Assembly (NCBI RefSeq): GCF_016545825.1
Contig: NC_052615.1
Span: 19,212,520 to 19,276,519 of the forward strand
DNA: 64,000 nt
Direction of reading: 5' to 3'
DNA from: Eucalyptus grandis
Taxonomy: Eukaryota; Streptophyta; Magnoliopsida; Myrtales; Myrtaceae
The notes below the pieces were generated by a model. The model made no database searches. It was not told the DNA's origin and saw nothing but the letters and a program-made list of their open reading frames with translations. This document shows, piece by piece, positions 34,680 through 46,265 of the stretch. Each line of letters begins with the position of its first letter. Positions within the stretch are counted from its first letter, which is position 1. The position numbers and the translations under genes were made by a program.

Positions 34680-35240
34680 ACTTACAATGAGAATCTTGAT
34701 CGTTTGAGTCTCGAGTGTCTCTTAGACTTTCATTCTTGGGTCTCGAACTTCCTCGGACTTTAAGATATTGAGTCTGGAACGAACAACTTCAAATTGATTT
34801 TTCTCCAAATGCTTTGTAAATATATCCGCCAATTGATTCTTTGAATCAATGAACTGAATTGAAACTTCTCCATTTTGAATATGATCTCTGATGAAATGAT
34901 GTCGAATCTCTATATGTTTTGCTCTTGAGTGAAGAATCGGATTCTTGGTGAGATTGATTGCGCTGGTGTTATCACATTTGATCTCAGTGCATGAATCTTT
35001 AATTCCAAAGTCTCTTAGCTGTTATTTTATCCCTAGAATCTGTGAACAACAACTTCCAAGAGCTACATATTTTTCTTCTGCCGTAGAAAGAGCTACGGTA
35101 CTTTGCTTCCTTGAAAACTAAGACACCATATTGTTTCCAAATAGTTTATAGGTACCCAAGGTGCTCTTTCTATCAACTATGTATCCTGCTAGATCTGCGT
35201 CTGAGTATCCAAGAAGAGTAAAGTCTCATTCTTTAGGATA
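34680..35240 (-). pseudogene. pol: RNase H of copia C2
   Basis: Fragments in order include VALSTAEEKYVALGSCC (family TAEAEYI), then the CDNTSAINLTKNP, SRAKHIEIRHHFIRDH, and NQLADIFTKHLEK blocks of copia RNase H. Stops break the frame, but the order is complete. C1 lost this region. Confidence 0.85.
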
Positions 35241-35422
35241 CCAAAGACCTAAATTTGAAGTTGAGGCAATGTATTTGATAATACGCTTTGCAGCACTTAA
35301 ATGAGATTCTTCGAGTCTGATTGAAATCGACACAAATACAAACACTAAACAAAATGTCGTCTAGAAGCGAAGATAAAGAAGTGATCCAATAATACTCTGT
35401 ATAGCTTCTGGTCAACTTTCTT

Positions 35423-36731
35423 TCATCCTTCATCTTTGTCCAGCTTCAAAGAACTTGACATTGGTATATTAGTCTTTTTGCAATTCTCTAGTCCAAACTT
35501 TTTGACAAATTCTTTAGCATATTTTTCTTGATGAATAAAGGTTCCCTCCTTCAGTTGCTTCACTTGAAGCCCGAGAAAGAATGTTAGTTCACCCATCATG
35601 CTCATTTCAAACTCATCCTGCATAGACTTAGAGAATTTTTAGTTTGTCTTACCAAGCTCGAGGTGCTTGCTTTAAACCATATAGAGCATTTTTCAGTCTG
35701 AATACAGAGTCTGGTTTCCTTGGGTCTTCAAAACCGGGTGTTTGTTCCACATAAACTTCATTTTCGATCAATCCACTTAGCAAAGCACTTTTGACGTCCA
35801 TTTGGAATAACCTGAAATGCTTATGACAAGTGAAAGTAAGTAATAATCTAATTGCTTCTAACCTTGCCACTGGCGCGTAAGTCTCATCATAGTCTATCCC
35901 TTCTTCTTGCGTATATTCCTTGGCCACAAGTCTTGCTTTGTTTCTCACGACTTTTCCTTTCTCGTTCATCTTGTTCTTGAAAACCCATTTGGCTCCAATG
36001 ATGGATTTACCTTTTGGTTTAGGAGTCAATTCCCAAACATCATTGATACTGAATTGCCTGAGATCTTCTTGCATAGCTTCAATCCGGCTTTCATCAGTTA
36101 GAGCTTTTTCTATGCTTTTGGGTTCTATTTCATAAATAAGAGCCACAGCACTAGACTCTTCACGCCTATTGGATCTTGTGCGAATTCCTTCATTAATATC
36201 GCCAATACTGAGATCTTTGGGATGACTGGACTTATGCTTCCAATTGCTGGTTGATCTATCAGACTGTTGAACATTTCCTTCATTTGATTCTTCGATGATC
36301 ATTTGTTGCTGGTCTTCTAAGGTCTGAGCTGCTTCTGGAGATTTAGACTTTGTAGAGTCTAGAGCAGGTTTAGATTCTTCAGGTTGAGTCTGAATCGATT
36401 GATTTTGTATAACGTCTTGAAATTTAACATTCATCGATTCCTCAACAGATTGAGTCTTTTTGTTGTATACTCTGTAAGCTTTGCTGGTGGTTGAATATCT
36501 AAGGAAGATGCCTTCGTCTGATTTTTCTTCAAACTTGCCAGCTCGATCATTTGCATTTTTCAATAAAAAAACATTTGCATCCAAACACATGAAATACGAA
36601 ACAATTGGCTTCTTTCCTTTGAATAACTCATAGGGAGTTTTCTCCAAAATAGACCTTAGAAAGACTATTAATAATATAGCACACTGTAGAAACTGCTTCA
36701 GCCCAAAAACGAGGAGAGATGTTACTTTCAA
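35423..36731 (-). pseudogene. pol: Reverse transcriptase of copia C2
   Basis: The frame 36731-35649 is open for 360 codons: end of integrase (FLRSILEKTPYELFKGKKP), the variable linker, then RT ([60 protein letters not shown]). It stops just before the active-site block. The YVDDIIFGST segment is missing or rearranged between 35649 and 35623. The end (MMGELTFFLGLQVKQ to SSLKLDKDEG) resumes at 35623-35423. Confidence 0.9.
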
Positions 36732-37439
36732 TTAAAGAGTTCTAGCCATTTCCTAAAGCGATCTATTCTTTCTTTCCATGACTCCATTTTGTTTTGAAGT
36801 ATATGGTGAAGAGAACACATGCTGAAAACCAAATTCATCACAAAATTTTGTAAAGTCTTGATTTTCAAATTCGCCTCCATGGTCTGTCTGTATACTTGAA
36901 ATAACATATACTTTCTCATTTTGAACATTTTTAGCAAACTCCAAATTTATGCTTTGAGTTCTGGTTGGTCCAAAAAGATCCATATGCAAGAGCTGCAGAA
37001 CACGATTAATGGATACTTGATTTATTGGTTTGAATGAATTTCTTACATGTTTTCCTAACACACATGCTGTGCATAGATCAGACTTTTGGTATGACAGTTT
37101 GGGCAGTCCACAAACAAGGTTCTTTGCTGAGACTTTGGCTATTTGCTTCATGTTGATGTGCCCAAGTTTTCTGTGCCATAAGTTTGCTTTCTCTTGAATT
37201 GAGATTAGACATTGGGTTTCGTCTGGTTTGATATCCAAGAGGTAGATATTCCCATGTCTTTGCCTTGTGAAAGACTGAGAGGAATCTTTACTAGTTCCTG
37301 AGCATATTTCTTCTTGAAAGTTGATTTTGAAACTAATGTCGCACAGCTGACTGATACTCAGCAAGTTGTAGTTGAGACCTTCTACTAAGGAAACAATACT
37401 GATTGTGAGGCTTCCAATCCTTACGGTTCTGTATCCCAC
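36732..37439 (-). pseudogene. pol: Integrase of copia C2, with internal deletion
   Basis: GAG-pre-integrase (LNYNLLSISQLCD, LWHRKLGHINMKQI) and the CxxC end (DLCTACVLGKHVR) are intact. The core enters at LQLLHMDLFGPTRTQS, then jumps to INLEFAKNVQNEK, skipping about 45 residues. It then has TDHGGEFEN and NGVMERKNRSL, the second Asp and catalytic Glu regions. The open frame ends at 36753. Confidence 0.88.
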
Positions 37440-37570
37440 AATTCTTCATTTGCTATTCCCTCCAAAAGAAACTTTTCCACCATTAACTTGCACAAGCTTT
37501 ATAAAGCAGTTTGAGTCTCCTGTCATATGTCTCGAGCATCCACTATCCAAGTACCATTTAACCTTTTTCT
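37440..37570 (-). pseudogene. pol: Protease site of copia C2
   Basis: The minus strand reads WYLDSGCSRHMTGDSN, with an intact D-S-G catalytic motif. An in-frame TGA follows GNSK, just before the GAG-pre-integrase frame. C1 has D-S-S at the same place. Confidence 0.85.
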
Positions 37571-38292
37571 TGATAGTAACCTGCATTTAGAAAAAGAAAC
37601 TCATGCTTTCTTTGGTATCCATATTTTCTTGGGTCCAGAGGAGTTAGTGTGATATACAGTCTTTGCCCAAACCTTCTTCACAGTTTCAGTTATAGGACAT
37701 TCTTTCTCAAAGTGTTCTGAGCTGTTACACTTAGGTTTCACAAAAAACTTTTTGGAAATGTCTTTTGTAAAAATCTTCTGTAGGTCTTTGTTTAATTTTT
37801 TCCTTTACTTTAGGAAAGTCAATTAGAGGAATGGTTTCCATAGTCATTCCCAAACCATATTTATTGAAATAAGGTCTTTGTGCAGAAAGAATTTTTTTTC
37901 CAATTTCTCAGATCCTATAGAAAATATTTTAGAAATGCTTGAGATATCATTTTTCAAGAATGCATTTTCTTTTGAAAGACTATCTACATTTTCTTTTAAA
38001 GTAATAATACTTTTCTCTAAACTTTCAATTTTTTCTTTCCAAATAATTTCCTGTTGCTTTAGTGCAGAATTTTCCCTTTGTGTTCGGAAATCCTTTTGAG
38101 AGAAGTTTTGAGATTAAGACATAATTCATCAATATATTTGGAAACTTTGGTAGGAATTTTTAAATTACTTACCTTGATTTCACTATCTAAGTCTGAGTCT
38201 ATCTCAAAGTCTAAATCTGAGTCTGATTATGCCATGAGACAGATATTGGCATAATCATCATCACTTTCCTCACATTCGGTATCACTTAAAGT

Positions 38293-39282
38293 TTATGCTT
38301 TAAGTGCGTTTCGATATTTCTTAGCTTTTCCTTTCTTTCTCTTCAGAAGGGGACAATTTGGTTTGATGTGTCCCTTTTTCTTGTATTCAAAGCAAACTAC
38401 ATCTTTATTGGATTCATCATCCTTAATTGATTTATTTTGTTGCTTTTGAGAACTTTGTTTCTTTGGATTTAATCTTCTTCCCTTTCTGTTCAGTTTTCTG
38501 AATCTTCTTATCATGAGAGCAAGCTCTTCATCATCCATATCGTCTTTAGAATCTGTGACATCATAATCATCATTAGATTTTAATGCAATTGATTTCTTAC
38601 CTTTAGGATCTTCATCTTCGTTGATTTGCTCCACTTCATAAGACTGAAGAGTCCCAACCAATTCATCAATTGAGAGTGGCATGATTCTTTATGTCTCCCT
38701 TATTGAGGTCTTTATATGATTCCAATCCTTGGACAGTCCACGCAGTAGCTTATTTACCTTCATGGGTCCAGAAATTGATTGACCTTGATATTCAAGACCA
38801 TTCACGATTTCTGTAAAACGATTAAACATGTCAGTGATAGATTCTCTTGATTTCATTTTGAATGCTTCATATTGACCAAGCAAAATGTTGATTCTGGTTT
38901 CTTTCACTCAATCAGTTCCTTCATAGGTGATGTGTAATCTATCCCAGACTTCTTTAGCTGTTTCACAATAAAATATTCTGTTATATTTAGTGGGAGATAA
39001 TGCACAATATAAAGAATAAATTGCTTTTGCATAAAGAGCTTGTCTCTTGGTAATCTCTTCTTGAGTCATTTCACTAGACTCAATAGCTTCTTTTCCTCTC
39101 TCTGAGACAGGTGCAGCTTTAGGAATGATTCCTTTGTCTACTACGGCCAATTCCAAAGCATCCTTTGATTTAAGGAATTCCTTCATCTTGTTTTTCCATA
39201 TGTTGTATTCATTTCCATCAAAATAAGGTGGTCTGGTATTACTTTGCCCTTCAACCAGTCCTGGAGCCAACATACTAGTCAT
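38293..39282 (-). pseudogene. gag: Sirevirus-type gag of C2
   Basis: Starts at ATG 39282 with MTSMLAPGLVEGQSNTRP. One frame runs to 38293 with stops near 38908 and 38685. It includes YSLYCALSPTKYN and AKEVWDRLHITYEGTD, the capsid end (MFNRFTEIVNGLEYQGQS) and the KVNKLLRGLSKDWNHIK block. The zinc knuckle reads CFEYKKKGHIKPNC: the second cysteine is tyrosine, so zinc binding should be lost. C1 keeps the intact version. Confidence 0.9.
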
Positions 39283-39330
39283 GGATCTTTAACTCTAAAG
39301 TAAAATACTTCAACTTAAGTAAGTACACAG

Positions 39331-39343
39331 GCTCTAATACCAA
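39331..39343 (-). other. Primer-binding site of C2
   Basis: The minus strand reads TTGGTATTAGAGCC next to the 5' LTR edge. This is one change from the initiator tRNA-Met complement. Confidence 0.85.
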
Positions 39344-39344
39344 T

Positions 39345-40282
39345 TGTGAAAGTTAGCACGAGCACTTAAAGGGGGGTGAATAGGTGCAAAAACAAAATTT
39401 CCAGAGAGAAGTGTGCAATTCTAATTAACAATAGACTATGAAAAGGTATGTAGACTCTTGTAAACAAGTTAAGTTACGATCAAAGTAAAAGAGCTTAGGG
39501 AAGAGAGTAAGAACACAAGATTTATAGTGGTTCGGCTTAATCCAAGCCTCCGTCCACTCTTCTGCACTGACAGCCCACTGGCTAGATTTCACTATGAATC
39601 AAAAGAGTTATTATAGTAAGCTCTTCCTTGATTCCACAGTATAGAGACTCTACTACACTTCCTCAAGGTCTCACAAAAGTATTAACTTTGTTTTGAATAC
39701 AAGATTTCGCTCAACAAATGAATTGACCACGAACAAGGAGCTTTAGACTTTGGAATTCTTCTATCACGCATACACTCGAACAATTGAAGCGTCTTCCTTA
39801 TATACTCCTTCATGCCATCACACCCATTGGCACTTACCAAATGAGTTATTCCAATCTACCCGTTGGACATAATCAATTAGGAAGATTTCGAGTTATTTAA
39901 GGAATATGACGATAGCCCACCAATCCTACTCGTCCATACAATCAAGATCTAGGTTTTCATAAGTAGAACCTTCTAAGTATACTTTGTCAATCAACAGATC
40001 CAAAATCTCTAAATCAATCTCAATTTGAATAATGGATTCCGACATGCTGTATCCAGCCAAGAGATCTTCTCCAGTCGATAGAATCAAATCCTTAACGAAA
40101 CTTTCAGTTCTAGATAAGTCTTCTTCGACGGTCTAGAAACTGTCAATGAGGATAAAGTTTGAGTCTTGAGTCTGGCAGTCCGAAGGTCTTCAGACTTTGA
40201 TGGAAGAGTTTGTAAGTCTTCAGACTAGACTGATGGGAACGTTTTGTCAACTTCAAAACACCGAAGGAAGTTTTCTCCAACA
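39345..40282 (-). repeat. 5' LTR of copia C2
   Basis: On plus it runs TGTGAAAGTTAG to TTTTCTCCAACA (938 bp), followed by the GCAGC target duplicate at 40283-40287. Confidence 0.95.
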
Positions 40283-40287
40283 GCAGC

Positions 40288-40564
40288 GACTTAAGCGGCT
40301 ACGAATGCGGCGGTGAAGGTGGCAACTTGATTCTGAGCTTGTTATGCCATCAAATCCCTAATGCGCCTCCACGATCCCAATAGTTCCTGGAGCGCCAGGG
40401 GCTGCTACCTCAGCACCAACAGGAGGTGGTGCTACTCCACTTGTGCTGACCTCAGCCTGCACTCTACCTTAGCCTCCTTAGGTACCGATTCTCGTTGGCA
40501 TCCTACCTCGAGTTGCAGGCCTGATGGTACTCTTACTAGGAGTCCTTTGCTCTTGATCGCTCAT
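40288..40564 (-). pseudogene. gag: G2 gag N-terminus, separated by C2
   Basis: Starts at ATG 40564 with MSDQEQRTPSKSTIRPATRG. Ala/Pro/Gly-rich sequence continues to the C2 insertion point at 40287 and would join to 30876. A basic, Pro/Gly-rich start is usual for this gypsy lineage. A few frame breaks are present. Confidence 0.65.
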
Positions 40565-40741
40565 ATTGAAGGCTTTTTACAAAAACCTACCTTCCAATTC
40601 CACACCGATTTAGAAGTCGAGTGATAACAACAAACAATTATACCAATTAGCTATCAAAGACATGCGCCAGCATAAATTAAAGGCCTTTCCTACTAACTAT
40701 CCCATGACCCATCGCATCTTATTACTCCAATCACTAACATG

Positions 40742-40754
40742 GGTTTTGACACCA
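40742..40754 (-). other. Primer-binding site of G2 (decayed)
   Basis: The minus strand reads TGGTGTCAAAACC, close to TGGTATCAGAGCC with several G-to-A type changes. It lies 11 bases inside the 5' LTR edge, farther than usual, so the exact LTR edge may be slightly off. Confidence 0.55.
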
Positions 40755-40765
40755 TTTAATGGGGA

Positions 40766-43700
40766 TGTCACGCCCTGATCCTCCGAGTGCATGCCCATCC
40801 CTCCCTGATCGATTAAATGTGACGTCCCAGGACGCGTCGCCGACCCAATCATTTTAATACGCATGCGGAAACGAAAACCAATCCCCAAATAACAATAAGA
40901 TGAAATAGAAAAGTAGGGCCACAATTTTTTAAAATCAAATCATATCTTTTATAAACAAACAAATCTATATACAATATCCGACTGTTTACAAAATTATTGG
41001 CTCAACCAGAAGGGAACTATCCTATGACTAGCTAGTCAAACATGTTCAACAATTCTAATTTCTTCACCTTCCCAAATTCTGGAACTTTAGGCCTTCCACA
41101 GCCACCATCTAGGGACCTGAAAATGTGATCCCACAACAGGGTGAGACGACGTCTTAGCAAGTTCAACTCCCTAAGACCCAATTATGAAGAAAATACGTCC
41201 TAAGGGCTCCCTAAGCACAAACATGAGATATATGACTTAACTTTGGCTCAGATCCCTCCTGCAAGTCAATATAATTTACACACATACAAATCATACCAAT
41301 CAATTTCGCCCGATTGAATCATCAATCAATCGATTCAGTCGATTACATGTCATCAAAAACATCCTATAGTCATTTCAATTACTCATTCCAACTATTAATT
41401 ATGGCCACATTTGGCACAGCTTATTAAATATTCAGATGTGAATTATGGCCCAATGGGCACAACCTGCTCCAAGTGTGGTGGTAGATTATGGCCCGGTGGG
41501 CACAGCCATACTTTGGCAATTAATTACGGCCCAATGGGCACAACCCTTGTGAGGTGGATAATTACAGCCCCGTAGGCACAACCCTTGTGAGGTGGATAAT
41601 TACAGCCCCGTAGGCACAACCTCTATTAGGTGGATAATACGGCCTAGTAGGCATGATCTTTATTAGATGGATAATTACGGTCTAGTACACACGACTTTTA
41701 TTAGGTAGATAATTATAGCCCAATAGGCACAACCGTTAGTAGGTGGATAATTACGGCCTAGTAGGCACGACCTTTATTAGGTGGATAATTACAACCCAAA
41801 TTGGCACAACCTCTATCAGGTGGTTTACTTAACCTGAGTCATAACCTTACAAGTTTATTCATCTACAGCCAAAGGCATTGCATTTCACAATTAAATTCCT
41901 CAATTAAGAATTATGTATTGGCCTATTTTCCTCATATTAAAAATACTCGGTGAAAATAGCCGTGCGTGGGTACATGGTCGGCCTTAACCAAAATACAATA
42001 TTTTCAAAATTGAACTTCCCACTAGTTTCAGCAGTTTAGAAATATATTTTTGGCATTGTAGACCCACGCTCGGTAATTATTCAATTAATTATTAAAATTA
42101 ATAAAAATTGGGATAACAATTTCACCAATCATAGTCAATTTACACAACATAACAATCAATTAAATAAACATAATGCACTATTGCAATCAGCACGACATTC
42201 CGATCAAAGCTATCTTGGTCTAATTTTCGAAAAATAAATAAATAAATAATTAATTATGGAAAATAATAAATAAATACTGATAAATAGCAAAAAAATACCA
42301 ACTTAGGGCCATAAAGCCTAATTAAATATTGATTCGGGTTCTGAAAATTTCAACCTTACTAGATAAATACTACAACTTATCTAGTTGATAATTACACTAA
42401 TCTAACTATCTAACATGCATAATTGGCTAACTAATTTGTTAATCCATTTTAACTAACCACCTAATCCTAGCTTAACCTAAACTAATCAACCCTTAAGCAT
42501 AATTAACTTGCTAAGCAAGGATTAGTGAGTTAAACTCACTTGATTTGTGATCCATTCAGATCAAAACAATGGGGGCGTGACGGGGGTCAGGAAACTCCAA
42601 AGCGGGACCACCTTTCGAGGTCCAGAAGGCCACAAAAATGAGCCAAACAGTGGCTGTGATACCCATTGTTGGTCGGTGCTATGGCTGGGCCGAATTAGGC
42701 TACTTTGGGGCCGATTGGGCTGGAAAAGGGCACGGCGAGGTTATTGCAGCTTGGATGGGCGAAGGCGATGTTTTATGGTGGTGGAGAGAGCTCCGGCAGT
42801 GGCTTGCATTGGCTTGGGGAGTCGTTGGAAGTGAGGATGGGTGGGGACAACGGCCAGCAACATGAGATGACGTGCTAGAGGCGCGCGAGCGAGCGACGCG
42901 CAAGGGTCATGCGATGGCGAATGGCGGCGTGTGACGGTTCGGCGGCTGCTCAGCGGCTTGCTGGCTTTCCTCTAGGCTTGCTGGAGTTCGAACAGAACAG
43001 GAGGAGGAGCGGTGCTCGACCGGTGAAGAGGAGAGAGGGAGGGGGAGACAATTTGGCCTTGGAGGGTCCCTCTTGGTCTTCATCCTCATCTTCTTGTCCC
43101 TTGGCTTGGCCCCACTCATCTAGCTGGTCTTCCTCAGCAAATTTCAGACCAAAACACCCCTTCTAGAAGCCTTGAAGAGGTCCATAAGTTGTGCCCATGG
43201 GGGGCATACGAATTTTGTTGCATTTGGCACAATTTGGACTTTAATGCTTCTTGAATCAATTCAAAACGGCTCCCACAAATTCCATTATCGAGTCAATGAT
43301 CAAATTGATATTTTTACTTGCCAATTGGTGTCACTTGCATCCCAATTGCGCAATAAAAACGGTCCTCTGAATTTTCTAGATAAAAATGTCCATACCTCGA
43401 CTTTTTCCCAAAAAGTCTTGATTTGTAGAAAATCTTTGGAAGGCGAATCGATGTTCCTAAAATGATTTGTGACATAACAGAACTTTCAATTTCTGAAATT
43501 GGATTCAAATTAGCAGTTAATTTCATTATGGCGTGATTTTAGCGTGACTTGGGCGACCCAAGAGCTTTTAGGAATTTTTAGTTCAAATGACTCGTAGTCG
43601 ATTTTCTTCGAGCCACAATGAATTTCTTTGACACATTGGCAGCTCTCGGTGGTCGTGAAAATCTTGAGGTTTCAAATATGAACACGGGGTACTAAAACGA

Positions 43701-44025
43701 CAGAAAAATCACTCTAGTGCCGATTGACGAGAATTTTGCAATTTAGTGGAACCATCCACGTTTAATCACATGTCTCGGTTGAACCGACCTATCTCTTATT
43801 TCCAATTGATCTTACTGTGCCGTAATGATTTCTACAGATGAGCATGGTCAAGTAGTCAATTTTTTGTCGAATCATCAAGTCTATTGTATTAAAATCTCTT
43901 AATAGCTTCCCTAGATCTTCTGGTTATCTCATGAGTGGCCATCTCAGAGAAAAGCAATATAGTCGCGTCAATGAAAAGCCCAACTTATCTGATCGAAATC
44001 AGAACCTGAAAATTAGGATGTCACA
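40766..44025 (-). repeat. 5' LTR of G2 (3.26 kb)
   Basis: On plus it runs TGTCACGCCCTG to GGATGTCACA. It shares the LTR-family layout: start region, minisatellite (41440-41822), AT-rich middle, GC-rich part (about 42550-43160), then a conserved end. The LTR-embedded ATG context CTAGATGG is present (about 41112), but the frame is lost by deletion. Confidence 0.88.
41440..41822. repeat. 38-bp minisatellite inside the G2 LTR
   Basis: About ten tandem units of roughly 38 bp carry the type GGATAATTACGGCC, TAGGCAC, ACCTTTATTAGGT. Units near 41540-41620 are nearly identical to each other, while the outer ones are more diverged. The G3 LTR has a related array at 60846-61032. Confidence 0.9.
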
Positions 44026-44695
44026 CTCTCTCACTCTCTTTCCTCCGTGAAGTTGCACCTCTCTTCCAGTTAATTGCAATGCCCATGCCCCTCCACCGGT
44101 TGCATCTATCACCCCAGACTCCGATGCCGACGCCCCTTCGCCGGTTGCCTTTGCCATCCTCGACGCCAATGCTCCTTTGCCTCCCTCTCGCGACCTCCGC
44201 TCCATGGTTCTTGTGAAACAATAGGAAGCTATTGCATCTGTTGTGAATGCTACCACTGCTTGAGTACTCCCACTCTTGCTTTTGGGAGAAGAAGTTATCA
44301 TCCCTGGCTATTGAATACCCATTGTGCGTAATAACCCTTATCGCTCTTATTGTTCCCACTACATCGAGAATAATCGTTGTTTGCCTACCTACTATGAATG
44401 TTAATGGCATTTCTGCTGTAGATCTAATCGTAGAGGCTCTTGGCCAATTGTCTCTTTCCTCTGCGAAGCGTCCCCTACTGGCCAACCTCGACACCGACGA
44501 CCCCCTACTCGCATTTTCACCTCCCTCTCCACGAGCAAAGGTTGCTCTGCTCACTCTCTCTCTTTCCTCCGTGAAACGTCCCTTGCTCCTAAACACAGAT
44601 GCTGTCAACGCAGTCACCTCCTACCGCGCCTCCTACCGTCGCCTCCCCAAGCCCTACTAATAGGCACCCCATTGGCGACTCCCATCCGTCCGAAG
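44026..44695 (+). repeat. GC/CT-rich leader-like block with degenerate repeats (locus 2)
   Basis: Repeats of the type TCTCTCTTTCCTCCGTGAA..CCC occur at about 44026, 44450, 44510 and 44560. They are interrupted by AT-richer sequence at about 44210-44430. The block ends CCATCCGTCCGAAG followed by GTTAG, as in the inverted locus 1 (3262-3800). It is probably the leader or first exon of the duplicated gene. Its open frames on both strands are not supported as genes. Confidence 0.5.
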
Positions 44696-44699
44696 GTTA

Positions 44700-45165
44700 G
44701 TTTTTATTAATATTTTTTTTTTGGATTCTACTTAGTAGAATTTGGTGCCATGTTAATGTTTAAGTTTATATATTCTTCTATAGCAGGTATTGCTTTATCT
44801 CTTGTATGTGCATCTGCGGCAAGTATCTTGGACCATTTGTAGGCCATCTTGCCTTCAAATGGTGCTGTTTTTCTCAAATTTTCTGGTTGTTGAGCATCTG
44901 CAGACGCTGTATGTTTGCCCTGTGGTGATTTTGTCACAATATAGAAGTGAATAAATATATGGTGTCGGTCAATGTGCTAAGAATTGACATCCTCAAAGCG
45001 ATTGTTTCTTGCTGTTACGATGCACGTATCAATTTCATCTATATATATTGAGGATAGTGGATTGGCCATCCGTCGTGGTTGATATTTCCCCTCTTTGTTT
45101 CTATACTCTTCAGTTTGCTTTGATTAGTGTTTAATTCTTTTAATCCGGTATGATGTCTACTGCAT
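44700..45165 (-). repeat. Inverted, diverged copy of unit X
   Basis: The reverse complement follows 2207-3261 in order, from the ATTCTACT-AGT-AGAATT start to the CAGTAGACATCATACC end. Here it leads directly into segment Y (45166-45834) and LARP6-like exons. Confidence 0.85.
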
Positions 45166-45834
45166 ATATTTGAGCATGCTTTTTGGGATATTTAATTTCT
45201 ATATTGTTTCTTTTGGATTATGCAGGTGCATTATGGGAATGGAAGGGCTTTTTGGTTAGAAATGCAATGCTCCTTCAATCATATCATACGCCTACTTGTT
45301 TAAGAAGTGTCCCCCCTTGTGCTTTTTTGTTTATGAATTATGATAAATTGGTCCTTACAGCATCCATCTCAATAGCTAATGCCTGGCTGACTGTTCCCCG
45401 TGAAACTCAGGGCTTTGACTGCATGTAGCTGGTCATGTGCGTTGTTTCGTTTAATTTGGTTATGCTCGTTTGATATAAGGAGTGTGTCGTTCCATGGAAA
45501 TTATCACACGTAGCAACAAAAGTTGCGTTTCCTAGTTGTCCTCTATAACGTGTTTTGTCTGTTCCTCTTGACACTTCCTACGTATAGAGGCCAGCTTAAG
45601 TTATAAGTTCTGACGACATTTGGGGCTTCACCTTTTCATGCCCCATTGCGTGCACTTTGGGCTGTGGGTTTAGGAGTGGGAATTTATTGCCCGAGAGAAT
45701 TGGATTTTGGTTTCAATTCTTGCGCACGATCACTTCATTTCTTCTTCCAAATCAAACACGTGATTCGTTAGCATCTGAAAATGTTTGGGGAATTCACCTT
45801 CGTCGTCCTAATGCTATAGATGCTTCCTATGTAG
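45166..45834 (+). repeat. Segment Y, plus-strand arm of an inverted duplication
   Basis: Matches the reverse complement of 59018-59690 closely, apart from scattered substitutions. Both include GGTGCATTATGGGAATGGAA. A TTATGCAG acceptor-like site precedes that shared start. The coding content is not recognised, and open frames are short. Confidence 0.85.
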
Positions 45835-46239
45835 GTGGAGTATTATTTGAATGATATAAACTTGGCTACCACCAACCACCTGATGAGGTTCATTAGCAAA
45901 GATCCTGAAGGATATGGTAAGATCTGTACTTTGATATCTTATGACCATATTATTATGTTATATGCAAGTCCCTTGCTCTAATTCTAGGACATTTATATGC
46001 CATAAGTCATCCTTCTGAACTTGTTATGCAGTCGTTTAGCTTCTTTGTTGAGTACTTATTGTCAAAGGGGCTCATTATATCTAGAGAGTCTTTAATTTTG
46101 GCTGAAGTGATGCAGTACTGATAGCTTCTTCCGTCTCTCTATAGTTCCAATATCCTTTGTCGCTTCCTTCAAGAAGATCAAAGCCCTTATTACTAGCAAT
46201 GACCAGCTTTCTTCTATATTGCGGAACTCGTCAAAATGT
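45835..46239 (+). pseudogene. LARP6-like: La-related protein 6-like, La-motif exons (locus 2)
   Basis: LARP6 proteins bind RNA through a La motif plus an RRM. The first exon (45835-45916, 82 bp) lies between GTAG and GTAAGA and encodes VEYYLNDINLATTNHLMRF. The second (46145-46239, 95 bp) follows CTATAG and encodes VPISFVASFKKIKALITSN and LSSILRNSSK. The 82-bp exon ends one base into a codon and the 95-bp exon supplies two, so they splice in phase to EGYVPIS. Both are open. Downstream exons (linker, RRM) are absent: the sequence changes after 46265 and a FAR1-related gene starts at 46960. The upstream N-terminus is also not found, so this is a partial copy. The inverted partner is 56303-59017. 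Confidence 0.8.
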
Positions 46240-46265
46240 GTGATTAGTAATGCTCATGTTGCCTG

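Larger units (their letters stand above)
30882..40282 (-). mobile_element. Ty1/copia (Sirevirus-type) retrotransposon C2, near-complete
   Basis: LTRs at 39345-40282 (5') and 30882-31818 (3') flank gag, protease, integrase, RT, RNase H and an extra ORF, all on minus. A perfect target duplication GCAGC occurs at 30877-30881 and 40283-40287, inside gag of G2. Element length is 9401 bp. The LTRs differ at about nine of the first 113 positions by eye, so it is not very recent. Gag, pol and the extra ORF each carry a few stops, and integrase has an internal deletion. This is the best reference in the window for the family shared with C1 and the solo LTR at 52223-53186. Confidence 0.95.
26226..44025 (-). 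mobile_element. Ty3/gypsy retrotransposon G2, interrupted by copia C2
   Basis: On minus the order is 5' LTR (44025-40766), primer-binding site, gag start (40564), gag remainder (30876-29795), protease and RT remnant (about 29790-28560), integrase (28553-27169), polypurine tract, and 3' LTR (27082-26226, cut by the gap). LTR ends agree between copies: both show AGCC/TTTGAAGAGGTCCATAAG at the equivalent place (26226 and 43168). Copia C2 lies in gag at 30882-40282. The RT palm is deleted and pol carries stops, so G2 is defective. Its 5' LTR border (CTCTC at 44026) lies in the leader block of a LARP6-like gene copy. Confidence 0.88.

Noticed and set aside
41440..41822. Regular direct repeats reminiscent of a CRISPR array
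   Set aside because: The units are contiguous without unique spacers and lie inside a plant LTR; it is a minisatellite.
42547..43166. Trp/Gly-rich and Pro-rich frames
   Set aside because: Same GC-rich LTR segment in G2; composition only.
44728..44937. A 69-codon minus-strand frame in unit X
   Set aside because: The equivalent sequence in both copies at 2207-3261 contains stops, and the frame is antisense to the neighbouring LARP6-like exons.
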